Assembly: GCF_023343835.1 (NCBI RefSeq)
Contig: NC_064444.1
Location: 8,919,219-8,983,218 of the forward strand
DNA from: Lagopus muta
Taxonomy: Eukaryota; Chordata; Aves; Galliformes; Phasianidae
Length of the DNA: 64,000 nucleotides
Direction: 5' to 3'
The number at the start of each line of letters is the position of its first letter. The stretch's first letter is position 1. A program made the position numbers and the translations under genes. Below the pieces are notes generated by a model. The model had not been told where the DNA came from. It ran no database searches and saw only the letters and a list, made by a program, of their open reading frames with translations. Positions 51,601-58,723 of this stretch are shown here, piece by piece.

Positions 51601-54512
51601 TGTGTATGATCTTAATGCTAGGGGTTCACAAATTGAGTTACATTAGCAGCTAAATCTTAATACACATTAACATCTGTACAGATAGCCAGCTGCTGGCTGA
51701 AACTGATTATGCCTAGAAGGAGCTGACAGTCTCCCTGTAAGATGGTCTGTCTGGGAGGGCGCTTCTTCCTGAAGTACTGGGGTCTTAGAGATGATCTTTG
51801 AATTGGTTTTATGAACTGTTCTGCAGTGTAGCTTCTATTATGAAACAAGTGTTTCAAGATCCTGAACTGCCCCTGCACAGCGTTTTGATACCAGCAAGTT
51901 CCTATTCCCTGGCTTCTCTGCAGCTTTGTGGTACTTGATAATACTACCCTTAAAGTGTAAACTTCTGTCTAACATTGCCCACCAACACCATTTCAGTAGT
52001 TTAAAATACTTAAATACTGACTATTTGCTCCTTTTTTTTCTGATCAAAGAGGGAGTTTAATTATATTCCTAAATAAGCTCAGTAACTTAAAAACTAAGCT
52101 AGGATTTTAAAATATGAATTATTAACAAGTGAATTCAACTAACTGTGAATACACTGAAATGTAATAGTATAAATTAGAATGTAGTTACTTCCAGCTTTCC
52201 CAAAGGGCTTATAGCTCTGTCTTTGAAACCTCAGTGATTCCATGCTAGGGGTTAAGAGGATAAAAGGCACAACAGAAAGTATGAATTCCCACCAAATAAG
52301 GCACAAGATGAAGCATGATTTCTGACCAAATTTCAATCTGGAATTAAACTCTCAGCTTATTTTTAGAAAAGGTTTTAAAAAGTAAAATATTCAGTGACCA
52401 AATACTTTTAAAATTAATATTTGATCAGAAACAAAATCAGAGTTGATGCTTTAGAATACAGCTGTCTACTCTTGGTGACAGGAAAATCAGTGGCCACACC
52501 AACAGTTTTCTGCAGATTACCACAGAAGTTATTTTTATATGCATTGGGGTAAAGAAAGTATGCTGGGGTAAAGTAAGATGAAACTAAGGCAAACAAGTTG
52601 AAAGGACTTGACTAAGCCAGGAGGTGCTTTCTGAATTTGTACCTTTACCAAAACTTTTAAGAGGGGACAAAAATAAATGCTGAATTGAAATAACTGGGAG
52701 ATCGTTGTCAAATAAACATCACAGCAGAAGACCAGCTCATCTTCCTTGTTCATCTCCACAAAAACGTGTTGTTGAAGCTGTTGCTGCTCTGTCAAGTCTC
52801 TGACAGTATTCAGTAACAAATTTCTTGCCGCAATAACTTGTACTTTTACCTCTATTAAGAAAAAATATGAGATGAAATGCCACTATACATTCTAGGCTGT
52901 TAAATAAGACAGAGCAGAACTACAGAATGGTATTCTAGTGGCATATTAATGCATGTGACTAACCTAAAAACAAATCAAACTAAATGTTGCTTTCTTGGGG
53001 CAGAAAACACAGTAGTGGAGAACAGGAACCTAGTACACTACCATCACCACCTCTTCTTTCTGCAGTAGATGACCGTAATCAGGTAAGTGGGAAACATCTT
53101 TGTTTAGTCATCTGTCCTGCGTGTGTTTTGGAGTGGTTTTCTTTAGGAAATCAACTAGAATAGAAGCTGTAGCTCCATATTCCTTACCTTGACTAAAACA
53201 CAAACGATTTACACTGAAGTAGTACTAGATTCTTCTTTTTTCTTTTTTAAATGAAAAGTACCAAATTTAAAATAGGAAATAATTGAACTTCTCCCTTGTG
53301 GCAGAAATTACAGCAGAAAACACAAAGATTCAAGTTAAGCTAAGAGACAACACAGTCAACTTCAGTTTACACAAACAATGAAAGTTCCACCAGATTGGCC
53401 CTTGAGGCCAAGAAGGGCAGTGGCCAGCAGGTCAGGGGAAGTCACCCCCCGCCCGTACTCTGTCCTGGTAAGGTGACGTGTGGAGTACTGTGTCCAGTTC
53501 TGGGTTACCCAGAAAGACAGGGAACATCTAGAAAGAGACCAGCAGGGGGCCACAATGACAGTTAGGGGCCTGGAGATTTCTCTTAGGAGGAAAGTCTGAG
53601 ACCTGGGATTGTTCTGCCTGGAGAAGGCGGGGTAGCGGAGGGTGGTGGGTAGCTGTCAATGCTTATAAATTCTTAGAATGCTTAAAGGGTGGGAGTCCAG
53701 CAGCAGGTCAGGGGGCAGTGGGCACAACCTAGAACACAGAAAGTTCCATTAGGAAACAGAGCACTGAAATGGGCTGCCGAGAGGCTGTGGAGTCTCCTTC
53801 TCTGCAGGTGCTCAAAACCTGCCCAGATGCATTCCTGTGCACCTACTGTAGGGAATTGCTGTAGCAGAGGGGTTGGACTTGATGACCTCCAGAGGTCCCT
53901 TCCCACCCCTACAGTTCTGTGATTCTGTTAATTACCTGCCTTACTAGAAACTGTAACTTTCAGCAGGGCTGCTGGTCATCAAGCAAATGCGCTGAATAAA
54001 GGTTTTTCAAGAGGCAAATACTGTATGGGCTATGAGCTGTATATATGCATCAATTCTGTTTTTAAAGATTAATCCTCTGAAAATGTTGTAGTTAAGTACT
54101 GTCTCAAAATAAAGTACATGGATCAAAAAACAACAAAACAGAAAAACCAACCCCCTTCACAAACCAACAACTATTTCTGTTTTCTCAGGATAACAAAACC
54201 AAAACGTGGCCTCCAAAGGCACCCTGGCAACATACGTCCTCTGTCACGAATACACTACCCAGTCAGAGCACATCTCTGTACCCTATGAGCAGCCCTGTCA
54301 GCCAGTGGAGTGACACGATGCAGATCCTTCAGTCACCCGTGTGGGCGGCAGCCAACGACTGTGCTCCATCGGCAGGCATTTCCTCTAGCTTTGCCTATGC
54401 GCAGCAGCAGCAGTCACAGCAACAGGCTTCCCAGCACAAACAGATGAATAAGGGCTTTAAATCTTTTCCTGTAAAGCACGAACGCAGACCATCTTACCTG
54501 CATCAATACTGA
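30200..54512 (+). CDS. GARRE1: GARRE1 (KIAA0355): granule-associated Rac and RHOG effector 1, complete, 13 coding exons
   Basis: The coding parts are 30200–30694, 36163–36369, 38239–38379, 38658–38753, 38897–39058, 39975–40133, 44628–44725, 46195–46320, 46945–47933, 50258–50423, 51315–51449, 53004–53082 and 54189–54512. They sum to 3,177 nt and join in frame with GT–AG introns into 1,058 residues; I recall the human protein as about 1,070. The start (MYCCSAQESKMDYKRRF) matches the vertebrate N-terminus; a second in-frame Met follows ten residues later. Residues about 50–500 form the conserved, largely helical part. About 533–565 is Ser/Thr/Lys-rich, about 686–727 is Gln-rich, about 774–808 is a conserved block (YSLGLVSSYMDNMMSEML), and the C-terminus is again Gln-rich, ending HQY. 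In mammals GARRE1 is reported as a RAC1/RHOG effector tied to CCR4-NOT and cytoplasmic RNA granules. No frameshift or premature stop is seen. Confidence 0.96.
31218..31279 (+). mobile_element. CR1 3'-end fragment
   Basis: The plus strand reads GTTGGACTTAAAGGAACCTG, then a GGTCCCTTCTAGCTC motif and a terminal ATGATCCTATGATTTC. This is the characteristic CR1 3' end with degenerate 8-bp tail repeats. Only the last 60 or so bases remain. Confidence 0.85.
33344..33381. repeat. 19-bp tandem duplication, two copies
   Basis: A 19-bp unit containing TTTTCTGTATCAGAATAT occurs twice head to tail. It is probably replication slippage. Confidence 0.85.
36163..36369 (+). CDS. GARRE1: GARRE1 coding exon 2 (residues 166–234)
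   Basis: Begins VLGRCFLTVMQVHFQFL after the acceptor CTTCCTGCAG and ends VRSWRGAAE before GTATGG. Whole-codon phase at both ends. The middle (VAQERKNVGGAGASNLSPTN) is the least conserved part relative to the human protein I recall. Confidence 0.95.
36370..38238 (+). other. GARRE1: GARRE1 intron after coding exon 2
   Basis: A 1.9 kb intron. It contains a long inverted repeat at 37794–37890 (listed separately) and otherwise unremarkable AT-rich sequence. Confidence 0.9.
37794..37890. repeat. Perfect 17-bp inverted repeat with 63-nt spacer
   Basis: The left arm TCATAAAGCGTATTTTA (37794–37810) is exactly complementary to TAAAATACGCTTTATGA (37874–37890). Both arms contain CpG dinucleotides in otherwise CpG-poor intron sequence. 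No target-site duplication is obvious. It could be a relic of a small terminal-inverted-repeat transposon or a functional hairpin. Confidence 0.85.
38239..38379 (+). CDS. GARRE1: GARRE1 coding exon 3 (residues 235–281)
   Basis: Encodes ATSRLRERGCDGCLAGIEVQ through KIDSALQ, near-identical to the human protein. Acceptor GTTATAG, donor GTGAGT, whole-codon phases. Confidence 0.96.
38658..38753 (+). CDS. GARRE1: GARRE1 coding exon 4 (residues 282–313)
   Basis: Encodes AYKVALESLGHCEYAMKAGF to EASLQ. Acceptor ATGTCAG, donor GTAGGA. A short downstream intron of about 143 nt is A-rich. Confidence 0.96.
38897..39058 (+). CDS. GARRE1: GARRE1 coding exon 5 (residues 314–367)
   Basis: Encodes GCCSEAEAQQTGRRQTPPQP through AENLKLKT. 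Acceptor GCTTCAG, donor GTAATA. Strongly conserved. Confidence 0.96.
39975..40133 (+). CDS. GARRE1: GARRE1 coding exon 6 (residues 368–420)
   Basis: Encodes HTMLQLIKEAGCHNGLTPRD through TAVQLLFGQAGL. Acceptor TTTTTTTTCCAG, donor GTAAGT. Confidence 0.96.
41858..41948. repeat. Imperfect 91-nt hairpin-forming inverted repeat
   Basis: The outer arms ATACTCTTTG and CAAAGAGTAT pair over 10 bp. After a small bulge TATCA pairs with TGATA, and then CATATGG pairs with CCATATG plus a few more bases. This gives roughly 25 paired positions in a long stem with bulges, a size like that of a microRNA precursor. The fold was judged by eye only. Confidence 0.65.
42629..42672. repeat. (TG)22 microsatellite
   Basis: About 44 bases of uninterrupted TG in a GARRE1 intron, probably length-polymorphic. 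Long TG tracts can adopt Z-DNA. Confidence 0.95.
43903..43922. repeat. Poly(A) run in intron
   Basis: A run of about 18–20 A, with further A-rich patches near 44000. No adjacent element was identified. Confidence 0.8.
44628..44725 (+). CDS. GARRE1: GARRE1 coding exon 7 (residues 421–453)
   Basis: Encodes VVVDTAQIENKEAYAPQISL through VPSTW. The Trp codon is split: TG at the exon end and G at the next exon start. Acceptor TTTCTAG, donor GTAAGT. Confidence 0.96.
44726..46194 (+). other. GARRE1: GARRE1 intron after coding exon 7
   Basis: A 1.5 kb intron without recognised repeats or genes. It ends TTTTGATTACAG. Confidence 0.9.
46195..46320 (+). CDS. GARRE1: GARRE1 coding exon 8 (residues 453–495)
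   Basis: Encodes CLKEDPATMSLLQRSLDPEK and TLGLVDVLYTAVFDIPRWKE, ending in a split Arg codon. Donor GTACAT. Confidence 0.96.
46321..46944 (+). other. GARRE1: GARRE1 intron after coding exon 8
   Basis: A 0.6 kb intron holding a 12-bp tandem duplication (46463–46485) and a short CR1 3' fragment on the minus strand (46651–46745). Confidence 0.88.
46651..46745 (-). mobile_element. CR1 3'-end fragment
   Basis: The plus strand reads TCACAGAGTTACAGAATAG, then GGGATCATCTCGTCCAACC. This is the complement of a CR1 tail. Only about 95 bases are preserved. Confidence 0.85.
46945..47933 (+). CDS. GARRE1: GARRE1 coding exon 9, large (residues 495–825)
   Basis: A 989-nt exon and the largest in the gene. 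It encodes a conserved start (EQALPCIQIQLQREISDFGN), a Ser/Thr/Lys-rich patch (GLQKTFSKLTSRFTKKTSC), the conserved MNLPTDQEMQDVIDFLSGFN, a Gln-rich tract at about 47515–47640, and the block YSLGLVSSYMDNMMSEMLGQ to DGVFGMLGEILPFDPA. It ends one base into a Val codon. The donor GTGTGT is weak. Intron retention would add about 16 residues and then stop at 47983. Confidence 0.96.
47934..50257 (+). other. GARRE1: GARRE1 intron after coding exon 9
   Basis: A 2.3 kb intron of AT-rich sequence with no recognised element. Confidence 0.88.
50258..50423 (+). CDS. GARRE1: GARRE1 coding exon 10 (residues 825–880)
   Basis: Encodes GSDPEFARYVAGVNQAMQQK to TWPFPEYFTE. Acceptor TATTTAG, donor GTAAGA. The Arg-rich QHVRRPSNTRSN stretch is basic. 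Confidence 0.96.
50424..51314 (+). other. GARRE1: GARRE1 intron after coding exon 10
   Basis: A 0.9 kb intron. It contains one copy (50888–50915) of a 28-bp sequence found again at 51836–51863 in the next intron. Confidence 0.9.
50888..50915. repeat. 28-bp repeat copy A with internal palindrome
   Basis: Identical over 28 bases to 51836–51863 and in the same orientation. It contains the inverted repeat TGAAACA-AG-TGTTTCA. The neighbouring bases upstream are also partly alike (GTAACTT versus GTAGCTT), suggesting a longer eroded relationship. Confidence 0.9.
51315..51449 (+). CDS. GARRE1: GARRE1 coding exon 11 (residues 880–925)
   Basis: Encodes DVTNSWSGTQGD, then the conserved SSDETSSANGDSLFSMFSGP and DLVAAVKQR. 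The donor GTTAGA is weak. Acceptor TCTTACAG. Confidence 0.95.
51450..53003 (+). other. GARRE1: GARRE1 intron after coding exon 11
   Basis: A 1.55 kb intron with the second copy of the 28-bp palindrome-bearing repeat (51836–51863). Otherwise AT-rich and unremarkable. Confidence 0.9.
51836..51863. repeat. 28-bp repeat copy B with internal palindrome
   Basis: Exact second copy of 50888–50915, 948 bases downstream in the next intron. Confidence 0.9.
53004..53082 (+). CDS. GARRE1: GARRE1 coding exon 12 (residues 925–951)
   Basis: Encodes KHSSGEQEPSTLPSPPLLSA and VDDRNQ. Acceptor CTTGGGGCAG, donor GTAAGT. It is a short exon, but its joins preserve the frame and match the human sequence pattern. 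Confidence 0.94.
53083..54188 (+). other. GARRE1: GARRE1 last intron
   Basis: A 1.1 kb intron, half of it occupied by a CR1 fragment (about 53385–53930) in the sense orientation. It ends TTTTCTCAG. Confidence 0.9.
53385..53930 (+). mobile_element. CR1 LINE fragment, 5'-truncated, sense to GARRE1
   Basis: Plus-strand CR1 with a degraded reverse-transcriptase end (a VEYCVQFW-like stretch around 53480–53510). The standard 3' UTR follows, with GTTGGACTTGATGACCTCCA near 53871, GGTCCCTTCC and the terminal TTCTGTGATTCTG at 53930. The 5' edge is approximate. Multiple stops make it inactive. Confidence 0.92.
54189..54512 (+). CDS. GARRE1: GARRE1 last coding exon (residues 952–1058)
   Basis: Encodes DNKTKTWPPKAPWQH through QSPVWAAANDCAPSAG, a short Gln-rich run (AQQQQSQQQASQHKQ) and the conserved basic C-terminus ERRPSYLHQY. 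The stop TGA is at 54510–54512. Confidence 0.96.
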   Translation, partial: DNKTKTWPPKAPWQHTSSVTNTLPSQSTSLYPMSSPVSQWSDTMQILQSPVWAAANDCAPSAGISSSFAYAQQQQSQQQASQHKQMNKGFKSFPVKHERRPSYLHQY

Positions 54513-55210
54513 TTGCTTTTCATATTGGAAAATGCAGCACAGGGCCAAATAGTTATGAAGTACGTGTACTTTTTTCACAATTGTATGTTGGCTATATCCT
54601 GTTCATCTTATTAAATAGGGAATCGAGGGGGGCTTGAGGAGAGGTATAAAAACTCTTGACTCTTATTTACAGTGCTGAGCAATATGGCCAATATGTTTGT
54701 TTGTACATGAAACAGCCCAAAACTGTGATGTAGAAATGCTTTTAAAAATATCTGTATTGCCTTTACTTTCAAAAGCTTTTTTAAAAAAAAAAAAACTGCT
54801 GAAGGACTACCATACAAAAAACACTGTATTTTGTAGCTATTTTTCATATAGATTTATAGTTGACATCTTACTGAAACACAATGAATATGTTGAAGCAAAC
54901 ATATAGTGGTCACTTTGCTCAATGCTGTGTTTGAATTTACAATGGACAAGCTGGAAAGCCTTTGTTTCTTCCATAAATGGCCTGTGGGCAACTTTTTTTT
55001 TTTTTTTTTAAATGAAGTGTAAGTGCAGCTTTTCATGTGCCACACAAGCGAGTTCATTATAAAACTGTTGCAGAAGCAGTTGTGAAATTGAGTGCTGTGG
55101 TAGTTTCCTTCCTCAAAGTATAGATCAGCAGAACCACTCAGATTTGTGTCACAAATGTTAACTGAGCTGCTTACAGTAGATGGCACCTGTGTGGATGACA
55201 CTGGTTTTCA

Positions 55211-55216
55211 AATAAA
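55211..55216 (+). terminator. GARRE1: Poly(A) signal AATAAA, proximal candidate for GARRE1
   Basis: Canonical hexamer about 700 nt after the stop, with T/G-rich sequence just downstream (TTTGTTAGTG). Confidence 0.5.
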
Positions 55217-55346
55217 TACATTTGTTAGTGCTTCATTTGGCCAAAGGCATTATCCACACAGTACTCCTTCCTGAAGTGTGTGAAAGTACAGCCTGAAAGA
55301 CTACTTGCATATATTTTAAAGTCTTATTTCAGATGCTAGTTGATTG

Positions 55347-55369
55347 AAAAAAAAAAAAAAAAAAAAAAA
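55347..55369. repeat. A23 homopolymer in the GARRE1 3' UTR
   Basis: An uninterrupted A run. It is a likely internal-priming site in oligo-dT libraries. Confidence 0.9.
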
Positions 55370-56719
55370 GTTGTGAGCTGGCTCAGAAGATATCAGAAGT
55401 GTCACGTGGGGTAGCAGTTAGCTATAAGAAGGTTATTTTTTTTAAAAGGATAAAGTAATTATTTGCAGTCAATATGTGCCATTAAGTGAACCTGTGGAAT
55501 TGGGAATAATCTTCCAACCAAAGTGGGTCTGGGAGTGACTGGTGCTTAAAAAGTGAAGAACAATGGTAAATATATATATAGCTATCCCACTGTATATTAA
55601 CTGAGATTACAGAAGATTCTTTATATAGTTAGAGCTTATTTAAATTTTCATATCTCATCTTTGAAAGAGACTAAAAAACCACAATATTTTCTGGTATAAG
55701 AGTTTTGACAGTATTAATCTTATTTTTGTATTTTTCTTAAGTCATATCATTCTAATATGTTAACTACTAGTAAAATGGGTTATTAGTTCTAACTACATAA
55801 TTTTTCAATGAAGAGAAAGCACATTTGTTGTTTTTGTTTCTACAAACTAAGTACATCTATATCTAAAGATACCAAAAAATTAATACATATATATAAATAA
55901 GAAGTATACACAACACTAAAACTATTAAACATTTGGGTATTTAAAACCCATCCACCTTTTTTGTTTGTATGGTGATGGGCTGTATTTGCTGGCCCAGATT
56001 GTTACTTTTTGTGCTGTTTGAGGATGCCAATGTTGCCTGTATTTATGATATTGTCACCACGTTTTCTGAAAGTTCATACTTACATGTTTACAAAGATTTG
56101 TTTGCTGTACATAGACTTTTTACAGTAATGTGCTTTGCACAATCAGTGTGGCTTGTCTGTAAATTGTTGATGGTCTGTACTACTACAGTTTTGAAAACCC
56201 TCTGCTGAAAATGTTAGTGGTTACTTAACTTGATGAATGGTTTTGAGTTTCCTCAGTCTTGTCATTTAGATCTAATATTAAATCCTAAATTTGGTTGTAG
56301 TTACTGGTTATTCACACTAAGACCAAAATGGAAGTTAATGAAAACATTTTATTTTGAACTCCTCCTAACAAGTGCCAAAATTATTGCTATAGTTTGTGCA
56401 GCTGATTCATAATTACAAATGCTGGCAGGTTTCTAGATGTACAGAAGTAAATTGCAGAAACCAAGTCTGTCTGCATTTTGACCACGTAGGTGCTACTATG
56501 TCCTTCGCTTCCGATTGTTCTGAACACTGGTAATTTTAAGAGTTGTTGCACTTGGCAAATGAGTCTTGCCATTAAACTTCACTTACACTGCCAAGTGCAA
56601 GGGTTTGGTGCTTAGTTAACTTACCCTTATTGCAGTGCTTCTGTGAATAGCTAATGCTTCTGAACTGGAATTGTACATTTTGTATTTTAAAGCTTCTGTA
56701 AAAGTAAAATATTAGCTTT

Positions 56720-56725
56720 ATTAAA
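56720..56725 (+). terminator. GARRE1: Poly(A) signal ATTAAA, distal candidate for GARRE1
   Basis: Common variant hexamer about 2.2 kb after the stop, the last reasonable one before the SS18L2 3' end. Confidence 0.4.
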
Positions 56726-56740
56726 GATATACATTTAATA

Positions 56741-57507
56741 GGTCATACCTGTTTAGAATATGCACCTTACTGAAAATGAGCAGCATCTAAAATTGTAATT
56801 TTGGTTTGTAATCAAATACCTTCATTAACATAGGATTATTTAACAGTTTGAAAGTTGTTAGCTGCCTACTTACATGATATAAAACTGAACTTAATACACC
56901 ATACAACCTGAAGCATCTTAAAAGATACTCTTTCATAAGAGAAAATGCCTTAACAGTATCTTTGGACTATTAGTGCAGATGAGCATTGCCATAAATAAGT
57001 AATGTGAATTTTTAGACAAGTAAATGATTTGAATGGGAGTGAGTGAAAACTTTTTTTTGGGAGGGGGGAAGGGGGGAGAATGATGAGGAGGGGAGAACTA
57101 ATTACTGAGGCTTGTTTAGCTTATGCTAATTGCATCACTGAAATGCACAATCAGGTGTAAAAATATGTATATAATAGTAAAATAAGCTGTGCTCTCGGTA
57201 GGTAAGAGTATAGAGGCAGACAGATGAAAGGCTGACAATTACCCAAGGTGCACGTGAGGCCTTGCTGATAATGCAAGAAGTTACTTGTTTACAGAATCTG
57301 TAGGGCAGAACATTCCAAGCAAAAATGAAAATCTTGGTGCGAGAGGGGTTAACATCAGCCCTCTTAGTGAACTTGACAGTTGCATAACTTAAAAGCTCCT
57401 TCCTAGAATTCTGAAATTCAAGTCCTTTTGCAGTAAACGCCAAGGTGTTCCTCTGTTAACTTGTTACATTAATCCAGAAACTATTGCTTTACAAAGCACA
57501 TCTTCAA
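56741..57507. other. Interval between convergent GARRE1 and SS18L2
   Basis: About 0.77 kb of AT-rich sequence without a recognised gene. Its one standout is the G-rich block at 57059–57094. Confidence 0.6.
57059..57094 (+). other. G-rich block, MAZ-like and quadruplex-capable
   Basis: The plus strand reads GGGAGGGGGGAAGGGGGGAG and continues to a further GGGG. It resembles G-rich MAZ-type sequences known to pause polymerase II. It sits between two convergent genes, so a role in termination is conceivable but inferred. Confidence 0.5.
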
Positions 57508-57513
57508 TTTATT
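57508..57513 (-). terminator. SS18L2: Poly(A) signal AATAAA, candidate for SS18L2
   Basis: The plus strand reads TTTATT, so the minus strand has AATAAA, about 410 nt after the SS18L2 stop. Confidence 0.5.
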
Positions 57514-57923
57514 AGCACAATTTTTATGATACAGTGTACACAATAGTCTGTGCAACATCTGTCTCATCATTTCTACTTTCCCACCTGCCCACTGGTGTCG
57601 TCCTGTTACACAATCTCAGTCATGAAACTCACTAAGGCTGCCACAATCTTCCCAAGGCAGCAGTGGTGGTGTCCTGACAACTGAGCTATTTTCAGAAACA
57701 CACAACACTGAGGTTTTCCAGAGCTGAAAGCTTGGTAATCCTCTCCCCTAAGTTCTACTTAATAGGAAGAAAGAAGCTATTCCAATATTAGAATTCACAT
57801 TTTAACATAGTGGGATGGCTCTTTACCTGCCTTGTGTGACTACACTTTCTCCCTCCCACAGTGGCAATGTAAACTAAAGCCTTTCTCTGTAAAGCAGGGC
57901 AGCCTGCAGCCGGGTACATGCAG
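57514..57923 (-). other. SS18L2: SS18L2 3' UTR (inferred)
   Basis: Non-coding sequence from the SS18L2 stop codon to the first canonical poly(A) signal on the minus strand. No other gene is seen. Confidence 0.5.
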
Positions 57924-58011
57924 TCACTCTGTAGTCTTCTGCGCGCTGGGTGGCGTCGCATCTGCAATTGTGGCTAAATAAATGAGGTTTCTGTGCAGGA
58001 TATGCTGGTAC
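57924..58011 (-). CDS. SS18L2: SS18L2 exon 3 (C-terminal 28 residues)
   Basis: Starts with one base completing a split Gln codon, then YQHILHRNLIYLATIADATP. The stop TGA is at 57926–57924. It lies outside the CpG island and is less GC-rich than exons 1 and 2. Confidence 0.94.
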
Positions 58012-58507
58012 CTATCAAGGAAAGAAAAACATTTTTTGGGAAGTGAGCGACTGCCTGTTTTTCTCGAGCAGATGCCGCAGACTGAAGCCGTCACTTCCGT
58101 AACCCGCTCGCGTTCCCTAAGCAGTCTGCGCAGGACCGGGCCGAGCCGAGGCCGCCGCCCCCTCCCCCCCGAGCCCCTCGGGGCCGCCCGCCCGCACTTA
58201 CTGCACGCAGTCGGTGGCGCGGCCCTTGCTCTGGTACTCCACGATGCAGCGGATCAGCTGGTCGTTCTCCTCCAGCAGCTACGGCAGACACCGCCGTCAC
58301 CGCCCGCTTCGGCCCCGCCTCCCGCGCCGCCGCTGAGGAGGGTTGCGAAGGCGGCGGCGGGCCCGGGCGGAGCCGGCGCTGCCTGAGCCGTGCCGGGCTG
58401 TCCCCTGCCGCCACCCCGGGACCCCGCCGCCCGCTCACCCGCTGCAGCGTCTCCTGGTTCACCTCCGCCTTGCCGCGCAGCCGCTCCGGCACGAACACCA
58501 CCGACAT
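57924..58507 (-). CDS. SS18L2: SS18L2: SS18-like protein 2, complete, three exons
   Basis: The coding parts, read on the minus strand, are 58507–58439, 58278–58202 and 58011–57924, joining into 77 residues, the length I recall for the human protein. The product starts MSVVFVPERLRGKAEVNQET, continues LLEENDQLIRCIVEYQSKGR and ends YQHILHRNLIYLATIADATP plus PSAQKTTE. This is the SS18 N-terminal homology (SSXT/SNH) domain, which in SS18 links to BAF chromatin-remodelling complexes. The role of the short L2 protein itself is not established. Donors are GTGAGC and GTAAGT; acceptors are CCGTAG and TTGATAG. Introns are tiny (160 and 190 nt). The presence of introns argues against a retrocopy. Confidence 0.95.
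58202..58278 (-). CDS. SS18L2: SS18L2 exon 2
   Basis: Encodes LLEENDQLIRCIVEYQSKGR and ATDCV, with a split Gln codon at its end. The leucine/glutamate-rich helix is typical of the SS18 N-terminal domain. Confidence 0.94.
58439..58507 (-). CDS. SS18L2: SS18L2 exon 1 (start codon exon)
   Basis: Encodes the first 23 residues, ending QETLQR, before the donor GTGAGC at 58438. The start was chosen by the family N-terminus (MSV-FVP). The long GC-rich frame extends upstream without a stop, but no homologous sequence precedes this Met. Confidence 0.95.
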
Positions 58508-58524
58508 TCCGCCGCCGCCGCCCC

Positions 58525-58571
58525 GCGCCTGCGCTGAGGGAAGCGCCGCCCTTGCGCCTGCGCTGAGGGAA
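58525..58571. repeat. Two 18-bp NRF1-like direct repeats in the SS18L2 promoter
   Basis: Exact copies at 58525–58542 and 58554–58571, spaced 29 bases apart and within 65 bases upstream of the SS18L2 ATG. Confidence 0.85.
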
Positions 58572-58717
58572 CAGCTCGCCGCTCCCCCCTCCCCCCGCCT
58601 CGCGCCCCTCCCTCCTCGCGCCCGGTTCCCGCTCGAGCAAACGCCGCCGATCCCGCCGTGCCCCGTGCGGCTGCGAGGGCACGAAATAACTCCCCACAGC
58701 CTCGTTGTATTGAAGAG

Positions 58718-58723
58718 TTTATT
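58718..58723 (-). terminator. LSM14A: Poly(A) signal AATAAA, distal candidate for LSM14A
   Basis: The plus strand reads TTTATT. A G/T-rich stretch (TGTGGGGAGTT) lies downstream on the minus strand. It is only about 210 bases upstream of the SS18L2 start codon. Other minus-strand AATAAA hexamers lie at 59182–59187 and 59833–59838. Confidence 0.45.

Larger units (their letters stand above)
54513..56740 (+). other. GARRE1: GARRE1 3' UTR (end inferred)
   Basis: AT-rich sequence with no competing gene. Possible poly(A) signals are AATAAA at 55211–55216 and ATTAAA at 56720–56725. An A23 run at 55347–55369 lies between them. The end given is a guess based on the last plausible signal before the convergent SS18L2 transcript, so alternative polyadenylation is likely. 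Confidence 0.5.

Noticed and set aside
57924-58507. SS18L2 as a retrocopy
   Set aside because: Two short introns with consensus splice sites interrupt the coding sequence at codon-compatible positions.
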